Below are positions 16,369 through 25,458 of a stretch of 44,527 nt of DNA, piece by piece. Below the pieces are notes generated by a model. The model was not told the origin of the DNA and ran no database searches. It saw only the letters and a program-made list of their open reading frames with translations. Both the position numbers and the translations under genes were made by a program. Within the stretch, counting starts at the first letter, position 1. Each line of letters opens with the position of its first letter. Where the stretch lies: assembly GCA_900769705.1 (NCBI GenBank), contig CAAGHP010000008.1:1-44527 (forward strand), written 5' to 3'. The stretch is from Alphaproteobacteria bacterium (GTDB lineage Bacteria > Pseudomonadota > Alphaproteobacteria > RF32 > CAG-239).

Positions 16369-18036
16369 TTACTGAACTCTAACTACACTGCAAAAAATAC
16401 CACTACGGCCAAGCTGGCTGCAAACATTATCGCCGCTTTCCAAACTTTTAACCGGTCCTACCCTCAAGTGAAACAATTCCTTGCCTTGTCCGTCCGCCGG
16501 AGCGTCGACTGAATAAAACGGCTCATAGCCACCCAACAGCGAAGAATAGCGTCCGGATAAATCTTTCCACAAATTTTCCAGATTATTGACGTTAGAATCC
16601 GTTCCCAATTCAATAGACAGATTTTCTCCCTTCTGCCCGATAAAGGCGCTGCCGTACTTATATTTTGGATATGCGCTTTTACTGTTGCATTCCACCATTG
16701 TCGGCAAACAATCTACTCCAGCCGCTGCAACACCGCCGGCGCTGCCGGTTCCGTCCATACCAACGCCGGACATTCCGCCACCGGCAGCTGTATCTGAATT
16801 AGCATAATTAGGCACTGGAATCATCCCCTTCATACTTCCTCCGGCTGCCGAACTGCTGTTGATACCGCCGGCATTCATTGCACCGCCGTTACCGGCTCCG
16901 GAAACAGAGCTTCCGGCTTCCGCACCTGCTGCTCCGTCTGCTGCTCCGCCAGCCGCGCCGCCGGCGCTGCCGTTTTTGCCGCCCGGAATAGCCGGAGCGA
17001 TATCCCAATTATTTTGATCATCGGCATAAGAAACATATTGCAAGCCTTCTTCATCCGAACGGCGCAATTTCAGACAAACCATACGCTTGCCACTGCGCAT
17101 AACCATATCGCCGATGCCTTCAACAATAATCAATCGATTATTCGGCCCTTTGGTTCGGAAACCGACCGGAGTTTCTACTCTTTCAACAATCAATGTCACA
17201 ATCGGACGCTGAATCATATTCAAAGCTTTTTCACCTAAATCTATATATGTAAAAATATCATCTCTCCAAACTCGCTCCGGAGCAATTACCACGTCATCAG
17301 GGTTCGGCACATAAATTTCTATGTCAAATCTGAATTTTGTCGGATCAATAGGTATATTTTTCAGCCAATCTTCTTTCAAAAAACGTCTGGTATATGATGC
17401 ATCGGCAGTTTTAGAATCACGGAAAGCTGAAGACGAGCCGCTTTTTACCACACCCGAACCGCTACTGGGACTGCCTCCCGACGGATTATTTCCGCCGACA
17501 ATATCAATATCAATAATAGCATTGGTTAAACGCTCGGTATTTACGCCTTCACTCTTGATATAAAACACATAATTGTTGCCGGAACGTCCCTTGATAATCA
17601 CGTTGCTGTCAACTCCGACTCTTCCGTTTTCAGGATACAATATAACTGAGTTGCCAGAGATTTTTCCGTTAAATGAACCTGTATCGCCGAAAAGCACTTC
17701 TTCAATCAATTCCCATTCAGGAAAGTTTATCATTGTAATCATACCTTCACGAACACGGATCGGTAACACCAAATCCGGCGACCAATAATATTTTGAATAA
17801 GCCGGTCTTGTCTGCCCTTCGCCCAGATTCTGCAGCGGATCGAGCCAAGCATTCTGTGTCATGCCCAAATTACTCCCTATGCCGGCATAATCCAAGTTCA
17901 TAGCCTGATAATTGCCCTGCGATTGGTCGGCATACTGATCCAAAGAATCGGTATCTTCCAGCAAATCATCGGCCATACACACTTCCGAACCGATAAATAA
18001 ACTTATCAAAATTGTCCATTTAGCTAAATTTTTCAT
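16369..18036 (-). CDS. virB9: VirB9/DotH-like outer-membrane core protein with C-terminal SPOR-like domain
   Basis: This is a 555-residue exported protein. The signal peptide (about 1-22) ends VCMA. The VirB9/CagX N-domain (about 85-190) has 'MITMINFPEWELIEEVLFGD' and 'GVDSNVIIKGRSGNNYVFYI'. The C-domain (about 245-345) has 'APERVWRDDIFTYIDLG' and 'NNRLIIVEGIGDMVMRSG'. A long Gly/Ala/Ser linker (about 355-440) leads to a terminal module (about 480-555) reading 'LFHLRVGPVKSLESGDNVC' and 'GIFCSVVRV', a good match to the SPOR peptidoglycan-binding fold. Normal VirB9 ends before the linker. AAGGA lies 7 nt before the ATG. It should pair with the VirB10 domain in the outer-membrane ring, while the SPOR tail could hold the ring to septal or denuded glycan. 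Confidence 0.87.
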   Translation of the reverse strand: MKNLAKWTILISLFIGSEVCMADDLLEDTDSLDQYADQSQGNYQAMNLDYAGIGSNLGMTQNAWLDPLQNLGEGQTRPAYSKYYWSPDLVLPIRVREGMITMINFPEWELIEEVLFGDTGSFNGKISGNSVILYPENGRVGVDSNVIIKGRSGNNYVFYIKSEGVNTERLTNAIIDIDIVGGNNPSGGSPSSGSGVVKSGSSSAFRDSKTADASYTRRFLKEDWLKNIPIDPTKFRFDIEIYVPNPDDVVIAPERVWRDDIFTYIDLGEKALNMIQRPIVTLIVERVETPVGFRTKGPNNRLIIVEGIGDMVMRSGKRMVCLKLRRSDEEGLQYVSYADDQNNWDIAPAIPGGKNGSAGGAAGGAADGAAGAEAGSSVSGAGNGGAMNAGGINSSSAAGGSMKGMIPVPNYANSDTAAGGGMSGVGMDGTGSAGGVAAAGVDCLPTMVECNSKSAYPKYKYGSAFIGQKGENLSIELGTDSNVNNLENLWKDLSGRYSSLLGGYEPFYSVDAPADGQGKELFHLRVGPVKSLESGDNVCSQLGRSGIFCSVVRVQ

Positions 18037-18055
18037 ATTTTTTTCCTTAAATGGG

Positions 18056-18802
18056 TTAATCTTTCAACTGCTTTGTTCCATACGAAATAACTTTGAAACC
18101 AACCGGATTTTTCAAACGTTCTTTATATTGAACGCGTCGCTGCTGATATTGAATTTTCAGGCTTGCCCGATAGCGGATGGTTTTAGGCTTATACGATGTC
18201 GGCAAATAATAGTCCACGCTGTATTCCACCTGCCAGGTTTTGTCTTCAATTTCATTCACTGTCAAAATTTTTACCGAACTTGTTAAACCGTCTTGTTTCA
18301 TACGCTGCATCAATTTGCGGCCGGTATTTTTCAAAAAGTCCTGATACACAATAGAAGACGACATTTCCTGTAAATCACCGCCGTTCTGCCAACGGGATTC
18401 CATTTCTTCAACATCGCTCAGCAGTGTCGTACGCAGTAAAATATATTCACGAACAAACGTTTCAGTAATTGACTTTTCCGAATCCATATTGCGCGTATAC
18501 GGAATAATGCGGTATACCTGCTCTTCTTTACTGCTCAGAGTCAGTAAATACGGCTCAACACGATAAATCGGCAAAATATTGGCAATGGTTAAAAGCAAAA
18601 TCAAATTACAGCAAAGGCTGATGGCTGTAACCACTGCAAACGCACGCGCTGTCCATAAATATCTTTTTTCGCTGGCATTAACCACCAAACTATCTTCGTT
18701 GCGGTTAATGCGGCGCATCCCAGGACGCACGCCAGGGCGAGCCTGCGAACCAGATCTCAACAGTTTTTGCTGCGTATTATTTGTTCCCAGTTGGTCAGCC
18801 AT
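18056..18802 (-). CDS. virB8: VirB8-like inner-membrane protein (first of two)
   Basis: This 248-residue protein has a basic, disordered cytosolic N-terminus (about 1-45), one membrane helix (about 50-75, 'FAVVTAISLCCNLILLL') and a periplasmic NTF2-like domain. The domain has 'ILPIYRVEPYLLTL', 'TETFVREYILLRTTL' and 'KTIRYRASLKIQYQQRRV', ending 'LKNPVGFKVISYG'. This is the VirB8/TrbF pattern, also resembling DotI/IcmL in topology. It nucleates the inner-membrane complex in other T4SSs. It directly precedes the VirB9 gene. A second homologue lies upstream, so hetero-oligomers are possible. Confidence 0.87.
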   Translation of the reverse strand: MADQLGTNNTQQKLLRSGSQARPGVRPGMRRINRNEDSLVVNASEKRYLWTARAFAVVTAISLCCNLILLLTIANILPIYRVEPYLLTLSSKEEQVYRIIPYTRNMDSEKSITETFVREYILLRTTLLSDVEEMESRWQNGGDLQEMSSSIVYQDFLKNTGRKLMQRMKQDGLTSSVKILTVNEIEDKTWQVEYSVDYYLPTSYKPKTIRYRASLKIQYQQRRVQYKERLKNPVGFKVISYGTKQLKD

Positions 18803-18819
18803 TTTTCAGTATCTTTCCT

Positions 18820-19011
18820 TTATATTGTTTCAAAAAACCAATCCGGCACGTTTTTGATTATCTCAACCTGCATACAGGCACACGGCGACAACTTCAATTC
18901 GTTGATATCTTTACCGGGGCCGACAGCTTCCGGTTCATAATATGAGCCAAACAAGCTGCAAGCTGACAAAACCAACAGCAAACCCATGATCAATAAAGTT
19001 TTTTTAGACAT
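18820..19011 (-). CDS. Small lipoprotein at the VirB7 position
   Basis: This 63-residue protein has a clear lipobox, 'LLLVLSACS', with Cys at about residue 18. The short mature part contains 'LKLSPCACMQVEI' and ends PDWFFETI. The ATG at 19011 has GAGG five bases upstream; a longer frame from 19098 is not needed. Lying between two VirB8-like genes and before VirB9, it occupies the place of VirB7, the small lipoprotein that anchors VirB9 to the outer membrane. I see no sequence match to VirB7 or DotD, so the role is positional inference. The CxC pair could form a disulfide with VirB9-type partners. Confidence 0.72.
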   Translation of the reverse strand: MSKKTLLIMGLLLVLSACSLFGSYYEPEAVGPGKDINELKLSPCACMQVEIIKNVPDWFFETI

Positions 19012-19042
19012 TTCAGCCTCTTTTTTTATTTTGTTACATTTC

Positions 19043-19125
19043 GGCATAGAATCGGCTATGCCAAAGGATAATCCGCGGCTACAGACTTTTTGCGGCAAGC
19101 AGAGGATACTCCTTTGGGTATTATA
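19043..19125 (-). promoter_or_regulatory. Internal promoter box and two hairpins before the lipoprotein gene
   Basis: On the minus strand a TATAAT box (19120-19125) is followed by an extended imperfect hairpin. Its outer arms are CCAAAGGA/TCCTTTGG (19061-19068 with 19110-19117), with inner ATCC/GGAT and GCT/AGC pairs. A 7-bp hairpin, GGCATAG/CTATGCC, follows at 19043-19062. No T-tract follows on the minus strand. This 149-bp gap is the largest inside the T4SS operon. A secondary promoter, processing site or stabilising 5' structure for the lipoprotein-virB8-9-10-11 segment is plausible. Confidence 0.4.
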
Positions 19126-19160
19126 CTAAAATAAAAAGATTAAAATTGATTAAACAAAAA

Positions 19161-19913
19161 CTATTCTCTAATCTCATCCTGATTATATTTCATTACCGTA
19201 AAACCAAGCGGATTTATCAAACGGGCAAAAACAGTGCGCCGTTCCGGAATAAAACGCGGAGTAACCGATGCCCGCATTTTTGTTTTTTTCAGTGTCAAAG
19301 CACCGCTTTTGCCGGTGCGGGAACGGGACAAATTATAGATAGTAAAATTCACAATCCAAGCCGGGCTGTTTTCACTGATTTTATGAATACTGTCAATACG
19401 TACTTCACTGGAATATTCATTATCAAACATTGAAGAAATATTATCAATATGCTCGCCCACAAACTCATGATAAACCCTTGGAGTGGATAAATAGGCGATA
19501 ATGCCGCCCGGCCCCCAACGCGTGCGCATTTCCTGCTCGTCGTTAATCACAGTATTGCGGACAATCACATATTGCCGTACAAACAACTCAGTCATTTGCT
19601 TTAACGACGGCATTTTGTTGGTTATCGGCTCATAACGCACCATGGTTTCGGAATCGTTTTGGCTGATAATCAGCAGCGGCTCCACTATAATCTCCGGCGC
19701 CAGCCTGAAAATTACCAGCGACGCGCTCAAAAACAGCCCAAGTGAAAGCACCGCACAGATAACCACCAGACGCGACAGCCACCTAAAATATATTTCTTTC
19801 ATGGAGTTGTTATTGATTTTGTCGTCAGTAATATATTGCAGCGTCACGTCTTCTTGCGGCGCTTTGTTATTATCAGTCAGCAATTTTCGTACGGCGATTT
19901 TACCCAGTTCCAA
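19161..19913 (-). CDS. VirB8-like inner-membrane protein (second paralogue)
   Basis: This 250-residue protein has a cytosolic N-terminus (about 1-45), a membrane helix (about 48-70) and a periplasmic domain. The domain has 'PEIIVEPLLIISQ', 'TELFVRQYVIVRNTVINDE', 'MRTRWGPGGIIAYLST' and a terminal 'ARLINPLGFTVMKYNQDE'. The same landmarks in the same order occur in the VirB8-like protein at 18056-18802, though identity is low. Both are full-length, unlike the DotI/DotJ pair where one lacks the periplasmic domain. The start codon is TTG, supported by AGGAGG seven bases upstream, and may limit expression relative to the paralogue. Confidence 0.8.
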   Translation of the reverse strand: MELGKIAVRKLLTDNNKAPQEDVTLQYITDDKINNNSMKEIYFRWLSRLVVICAVLSLGLFLSASLVIFRLAPEIIVEPLLIISQNDSETMVRYEPITNKMPSLKQMTELFVRQYVIVRNTVINDEQEMRTRWGPGGIIAYLSTPRVYHEFVGEHIDNISSMFDNEYSSEVRIDSIHKISENSPAWIVNFTIYNLSRSRTGKSGALTLKKTKMRASVTPRFIPERRTVFARLINPLGFTVMKYNQDEIRE

Positions 19914-19931
19914 TTCTATCCCTCCTCAAAA

Positions 19932-22900
19932 TCAGTACGGATATACGGCGCAATACGGCGGACGAAGGCTTTCCATCTGCTTATTGAAGCTCTTGTTGCT
20001 TTCGCTTTCATAAGTATCGGTAACAGCCTGATCAGCGGCGGAGTTCTTGATTTTTTCTTCCAAATCCGTCAAATCCTCTTCGCCGGTTATCTGAGCCTGC
20101 TCTTCGCTATCTTTTTCCAAAACCTCTTTAGCATGCACCAATTTTTCTTTATTGGTGATGATAAGGTTTGTTTTGCCGTCTATCTGGGCAATTAAATCCC
20201 CCAGATTGCGCACAGCACCATTTTTAACACTTTTTAGCGCATTCATGGCCTTGCAGTAGTCGCCATCTTGATTTTTCGGCTCTTTACAGTCTGTTCCGCC
20301 ATTACTTAAATCGAAATCAGAGCTTATCTCTTGTTTTGGCTCCAACTGACCAAACATATCTTGCAGCTGCTTGCGCAGTCCGTCAACCTGTTGCTGCTGC
20401 AAATTCAAAGCATCTTCGGCTTTTTTCAAAACCACAACATTATCCAGATAGTCGCCGAATTGGTTGTGTTCCATCAAAAAGCGGGAATATCTGAAATAGT
20501 TGCGGCTTTGATTATCATCCTCATCAATTTTATCCGATTTTTTGATGTTATAAATTGCCTTCTGCAAACCGCGGTTAAAAGTCAAATGGCCGGCTTTTTC
20601 TATTTTCAGCGGTCCAGTGATTTTGATTCCTACCACATAGTCCATAATCTGTCCCAGTTCGCTGGTCTGTTTCCAGTTCTTAGTATCAACCGTGCTGTTA
20701 TTTGAAATTGAAATTGAAACGCCGGCCTCTTTATCTTTACCATCCACAATGGTTGTACACACATCAATGGTATCAGGGGAGGTATAAGCATATCCGTCCT
20801 CTGTCGCCGTAATTGCTTTGCCGCCGTCTTTACACGGATAAATACCGGAACCGGCCAGAGTGCCAACATTATCGCCATAACTGTGGAATAACTTGTCAAA
20901 ATCCAATTCCGTCTCAGAATACGGCAAATAAGACAGAATCGTATACCAAATTTTCGGAAGTTCTAATCCGCTCAAAGTCAGACTTGGTCCAACCAAAGTG
21001 ATTTCTGCATTAGATTCCGGATTGCTGTCGACACCGCCTTTCATATATTTCAGCACGGCGTCATAATCATCCGTATCAAAATGGAATACCTCACGCAGCG
21101 GTGCAGAACTGAAATCTATAGCCGATTTCGGTGTCATAAAGTCACGCGCAGCCGGAGCAATAGCTGATGAACCGTTTCTAGCAAAATTTCTGCCGACATA
21201 ATTTTCACTGTCACCAACCTCGCTTTTTCCACCGGCAGCAGCGGCGCTTAACATTTGCTGATATGATGAAATATACCCACCGAAATCAATTCCTTTTACC
21301 AAGATAACAGGAGGCACCAACGGCATATTCGACAGCCAATCCAAAAGCTCATTATGCGGATTACGCACTGAACCTGTCCAGCCGGCTTCCGTAAAGATAA
21401 TATCGCCGGAATTTTCTATGTTTAATCCGACACGGGCGATTTCTTCTATTGCCTGTTTTTTAGCATTGTCTAACAATGTCTGAGCAATACCCATTTCCGG
21501 CGTCAGCGCAACAACAGCAGCAACTTTTTGCAAAAATTCTTGCTTAGAAGCAATATAGGCGCCAGCCGCATCATCAATAGACTGTTTATAAGAATCTTTA
21601 GCATCATTATAAGCTAAAACAAAATCCGCCTTAGCCTGATAAATTTTTTGGTCAATATCTTCCAACTCAGCCCGATATTCATCAAGCTGTTTCTGCAGCT
21701 TCTCTGCCGACAATTCCAAACTGTCTGCTTCGTTTTCAGCTTTGTCTTTCTGTTCAGAATTTTCATCAATATTATCATTGAAACCGATACTTTGAGGATA
21801 AACTTTTTCGGAGCGCTCCAAATCTTGGCCTTTAACCAGCGCATCTTTGGAATCCTGCATTTCAGAATCAGCATCGCTGATATCCGAATTGGCCTTGTTC
21901 AATTTATCCTGCACTTCACTGTATTTCTGACTGATTTTATCCATTTGAGCATAAATCGCCGGTTTTTGACTTTTCAATACTTCAACCTGACTTTTATATC
22001 CGTCGATTAAACCTTGCAAAGCAGTTTTGGAAGCGGCAACAATCGTTTCCAGCTGCGCTCTGCTTGGAGGTGTGCCTACACCGCTCAGCCCTTGAATTTT
22101 TGCGGCAGCTTCAGCGCGTTGTTTTGCTGCCGATTTAACAACTCGTCCAGCAGCATTTTTAATGTCTGTATACGGATAAGCGGCATTTATAGCCATAGAT
22201 GCACTGTGTAACTCGCTCACAAACGCTTCCAACTCAACATAACTCATCATATTTTTATATTTATCCGAAAGATATTCGCGGTAGAAAAATCTTTGGTCAT
22301 TCCAAAGCGAAATACGTCCGGACTTTGTGCCAAAGTTTGTGCTGCCGCTAACAAATTCGCTATTCAGCATTTGTGAAGTCTGTTTGCCCAGCTCCCAGTT
22401 AGCCAATGCGTCAATGCGGGCTTGGGCATACATGTCTTCTTCCATGGACGGAGTTTTGTAGATTTTGGCGTTGGTGCCTTTATTGTCGCTTTTATAACTT
22501 TTATCGGCGGTGGCTTTTATTTTATCTTTATCAAGCAAGCCGTTTTGGCTCAAATCTGTGTTCTGCGACATATAAATTGTCTCTTTTTGAATATCTTCTG
22601 TGTCAGCATCTTCACCGTTTTCATAAGCATCGGTTTCTTTATCGGCCAGTTTCTGCAGCGCTGTATCAGACAAGGCTTTCAGCCAGCCCCAGATACCTGA
22701 TACTTTTTCGGATAAATCGTTATAGGATATCACATAGCATTTTTTAGAGGCATCATCTTCGCAGGCCACATCATATTCGCCGATACTGTCAGTTTTATCT
22801 TCAAATTCTTTTTCCGGCAAATAATGGCACTGATATTTGTGATTGAAACGAACGCAATCCATCCCGAACCATGCAGCATTGTCCGTATAGTAATTGTGGA

Positions 22901-24065
22901 CATAGCTGTTCACACAGTCTTCTGATTTTTCCAGATTATCCCGCGCCTGCTCATAATAGGCCTTAAAATTGTTATAAGTTTCAAAAACATGGCGGTACTG
23001 CGGCAAAGACTGCTTAAAATTATGCGCCCGCAATGCGTTATTCAGTGCCGTTTTAGCCGCAGATATCGTTACCATGCTGCCATATTCTTTTTCTTTACCT
23101 TCCAGCGGAGACGGCACGCCGGCGTCATCCAACGTATCATATTTAGATTCCATTTTGGTATCTGCAGACGCATTCATAACCACAATTACGCTGCTTGCCG
23201 AAGCTACGCGGTAGGCCGGAGCCTGACGGATATCCTGCAGATAGCTTTGCTTTTCGCCGCCGGAGCTGTTTTTAGATTCATTATCTTCTTCAAATTCACG
23301 GACTTTTGCCAAACTGTTAATGCCGCGAACAGCGTTATACTGGGCGTTCATTGCGCTCAAAAATTCGTTATAACGCATAATTTTGTCATAAATGCGTCCT
23401 GCCGTTAGGGCATTGCGCCAAATACAAACTTTGTCTTCAGCACCGTCCTGCTGGCAATTATATTGTTCCATTCCCTGCTCGCTGCAATCTTCGCCGGCCA
23501 CCAGACATTTTTCAATGTTATCCAGCTCGGCCAACATGGTGCGAAGCTCTTTATTCATCTCGCGCGCCGTTATATACATTTCCAGCGTTGTGTCCATAGT
23601 CAGCTGGCGGCCATGTTCCAAATAGTTGCGCTTGTCGGTACTGTTTTTGGACGGATATTGCAAAAACAGCGTGATAAAAGCTTCTTTTACCAATTCCATA
23701 TCCTTGATATCGGCAGCCACGGTTAAAGAGCTGTCTTCAATCAAACGGGAAGCGGTGACAACCTTTTTCTTCTGCAATTTTTTCTTCAGCAGCTTTTGAA
23801 AACTGCTTTTACCTAAATCAATAGTATAGTTCTGCAGCATTTGCGTGGCTTGTTTGATTAAGTTCGCGCCCTCCAGCTTTTGTTTCATTTCATTAACCTG
23901 CTCCGCCGTGGTCAATAAAGTACTGATAGCCTCCGGAGTGCATTGGAAGCAAATCTGCGGTGCAAACGGCAGCAACGGCGTATAGTCCGGCCATATTGAA
24001 GCTCGCGCGGCTTGAGTGAACAAAACACTGCCGCAAACTAAAAATATACCTAAAATTTTTCTCAT
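19932..24065 (-). CDS. Giant exported coiled-coil protein of the T4SS locus, function unknown
   Basis: This 1,377-residue protein has a Sec signal (RKILGIFLVCGSVLFTQAARA/S) and no later membrane helix that I can see. The N-terminus has a CFQC pair and a helical stretch. Several cysteines follow (KCLVAGEDC, YNCQQDG, VCIW, DCVRFNHKYQCHY). A long heptad-rich region spans roughly residues 640-880. The C-terminal third is mixed and ends PPYCAVYPY. The start is the ATG at 24065: the upstream ATG at 24080 overlaps the previous stop, and its following codons form the AGGAG for 24065. It sits where virB6 would be but is not polytopic. It could be a very large VirB5-like adhesin or a periplasmic component; no family is recognised. 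Confidence 0.7.
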   Translation of the reverse strand: MRKILGIFLVCGSVLFTQAARASIWPDYTPLLPFAPQICFQCTPEAISTLLTTAEQVNEMKQKLEGANLIKQATQMLQNYTIDLGKSSFQKLLKKKLQKKKVVTASRLIEDSSLTVAADIKDMELVKEAFITLFLQYPSKNSTDKRNYLEHGRQLTMDTTLEMYITAREMNKELRTMLAELDNIEKCLVAGEDCSEQGMEQYNCQQDGAEDKVCIWRNALTAGRIYDKIMRYNEFLSAMNAQYNAVRGINSLAKVREFEEDNESKNSSGGEKQSYLQDIRQAPAYRVASASSVIVVMNASADTKMESKYDTLDDAGVPSPLEGKEKEYGSMVTISAAKTALNNALRAHNFKQSLPQYRHVFETYNNFKAYYEQARDNLEKSEDCVNSYVHNYYTDNAAWFGMDCVRFNHKYQCHYLPEKEFEDKTDSIGEYDVACEDDASKKCYVISYNDLSEKVSGIWGWLKALSDTALQKLADKETDAYENGEDADTEDIQKETIYMSQNTDLSQNGLLDKDKIKATADKSYKSDNKGTNAKIYKTPSMEEDMYAQARIDALANWELGKQTSQMLNSEFVSGSTNFGTKSGRISLWNDQRFFYREYLSDKYKNMMSYVELEAFVSELHSASMAINAAYPYTDIKNAAGRVVKSAAKQRAEAAAKIQGLSGVGTPPSRAQLETIVAASKTALQGLIDGYKSQVEVLKSQKPAIYAQMDKISQKYSEVQDKLNKANSDISDADSEMQDSKDALVKGQDLERSEKVYPQSIGFNDNIDENSEQKDKAENEADSLELSAEKLQKQLDEYRAELEDIDQKIYQAKADFVLAYNDAKDSYKQSIDDAAGAYIASKQEFLQKVAAVVALTPEMGIAQTLLDNAKKQAIEEIARVGLNIENSGDIIFTEAGWTGSVRNPHNELLDWLSNMPLVPPVILVKGIDFGGYISSYQQMLSAAAAGGKSEVGDSENYVGRNFARNGSSAIAPAARDFMTPKSAIDFSSAPLREVFHFDTDDYDAVLKYMKGGVDSNPESNAEITLVGPSLTLSGLELPKIWYTILSYLPYSETELDFDKLFHSYGDNVGTLAGSGIYPCKDGGKAITATEDGYAYTSPDTIDVCTTIVDGKDKEAGVSISISNNSTVDTKNWKQTSELGQIMDYVVGIKITGPLKIEKAGHLTFNRGLQKAIYNIKKSDKIDEDDNQSRNYFRYSRFLMEHNQFGDYLDNVVVLKKAEDALNLQQQQVDGLRKQLQDMFGQLEPKQEISSDFDLSNGGTDCKEPKNQDGDYCKAMNALKSVKNGAVRNLGDLIAQIDGKTNLIITNKEKLVHAKEVLEKDSEEQAQITGEEDLTDLEEKIKNSAADQAVTDTYESESNKSFNKQMESLRPPYCAVYPY

Positions 24066-24079
24066 TGTTCTGCTCCTCA

Positions 24080-25438
24080 TTAAAAACCGGTAAATTTGTT
24101 CAAACCTTGCTGTATACCGCCGTTGACCTTGTCTTTTATTTTATCTTTCAGACTTTTCTTCTTTTCAACATAGTCGTCAAAGTTAAACTTGGTAAAATCT
24201 TTTTTATAGTCCACCAATTTGTATTTATCATTCCATAAGTTTATATCCGACATGGTATTGAATCTGATTTCGGCCAACAGCATTTCGGTATAACGCGCCG
24301 CGACTTTGGCATTTTGGATATCGGCACCGATTTTCATTGACATAGCACCGAAAATACCCTCAGGTCCTTTGACCTCGGTTTTGCCGTCAGCATCAGTACC
24401 TCCGGCCACGCGGTTTAAATAGGCTGTTGAACTATCGGAAATATTTTTGCCTTTTGCCGTACCTATTATCAGCACGCGCATCAGATTCTGCAGCGCTTTA
24501 TAATATTCGGCCTTGCGTTTGTTTCTGACACGGAGAATATTTTCGGATGTCGCCGGTTCATATTTGGCAAGGAAAAAGGCCTGATAATCCGCGCCGTACA
24601 TTTCTTCCACCTCTTTGTTTTCTTCGTCTTCATCGGCATCTTCAAATAAATCGCCCAATTCTTTGTTGTCGCCGATTTTGATGTCAAACAAAGCGTCGGA
24701 AGCCTTATCAAGTTTAAGCTTCATTTGCTCTTCATCCAACTGCTTACTCCAGCCGGCAACTGCTTCGGCTTTGGTCTTTATATCTTTTTCCATACTTTCA
24801 GCTTTGGCATCGCGTTTAGATTTTTCGGCGCTCAAAGCAGCTTTTTGCTCTTCCAAATCGGCAATTTGCCGTACAATTTGCTCTCTTGCCTCCTTATTTT
24901 CTTTAACCTCGTCCGTTTCCAATTTCAATTTCAGTATCATAATATCCTGATTGATATCTTTTTCTTTATTGGCACGCTCGGTAGCCAAGGCTGCCTTATA
25001 ATCGGCAAGTGCATAGTTCGCCGTCTGCAAATCCAGTTTGGCGTTTGCATATTTTTGGGTTGTCGCTTTAATGCTGTTTTTCAAAATATTTCGGATATCC
25101 AAATTGCCGGACGTAACCTGTGATTTTACATTATCGATAATGCTCCCCGAATCTTTTTCAAACTGATCTTTCAGCATGCTATAGAGCGCATTACCCTCTT
25201 TTCGGCAGATTTTTACGCCGTTTGACTCACGGCAGCCGCCTCTCATAACTTTATCTTCTAAATCCGACATGGCTTTATTATATTTTTCAGCCACTTTCTT
25301 GGCGATTTTTTCAACACGCGTACTTATACCTTCGGCCGGTGCAAAAAAGTCCAGCTTAGAGATAGCCGCCGCCCGCGGACTGTAGAGAACAGCGCTCAAT
25401 AACATCAGAGCAAGGATTTTTTTAGAAATATGTTTCAT
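24080..25438 (-). CDS. Exported coiled-coil protein of the T4SS locus, function unknown
   Basis: This 452-residue protein has a signal peptide (KKILALMLLSAVLYSPRAAA). Most of the mature chain is predicted helix, with a dense charged coiled coil at about 120-250. Two cysteines near residues 69 and 78 (GGCRESNGVKICR) may form a disulfide. The C-terminus is basic and amphipathic (KKKSLKDKIKDKVNGGIQQG). AAGGA lies 7 nt before the ATG. Its stop overlaps an upstream ATG of the next gene, implying coupling. It is one of five consecutive exported proteins between virB4 and the VirB8 genes. A VirB5-like pilus-tip or chaperone role is possible but not shown. Confidence 0.68.
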   Translation of the reverse strand: MKHISKKILALMLLSAVLYSPRAAAISKLDFFAPAEGISTRVEKIAKKVAEKYNKAMSDLEDKVMRGGCRESNGVKICRKEGNALYSMLKDQFEKDSGSIIDNVKSQVTSGNLDIRNILKNSIKATTQKYANAKLDLQTANYALADYKAALATERANKEKDINQDIMILKLKLETDEVKENKEAREQIVRQIADLEEQKAALSAEKSKRDAKAESMEKDIKTKAEAVAGWSKQLDEEQMKLKLDKASDALFDIKIGDNKELGDLFEDADEDEENKEVEEMYGADYQAFFLAKYEPATSENILRVRNKRKAEYYKALQNLMRVLIIGTAKGKNISDSSTAYLNRVAGGTDADGKTEVKGPEGIFGAMSMKIGADIQNAKVAARYTEMLLAEIRFNTMSDINLWNDKYKLVDYKKDFTKFNFDDYVEKKKSLKDKIKDKVNGGIQQGLNKFTGF

Positions 25439-25458
25439 GATTTGTTCCTTTCCCTATA

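Noticed and set aside
19932..24065. The 1,377-residue protein as VirB6
   Set aside because: No cluster of membrane helices is visible; only the signal peptide is strongly hydrophobic.
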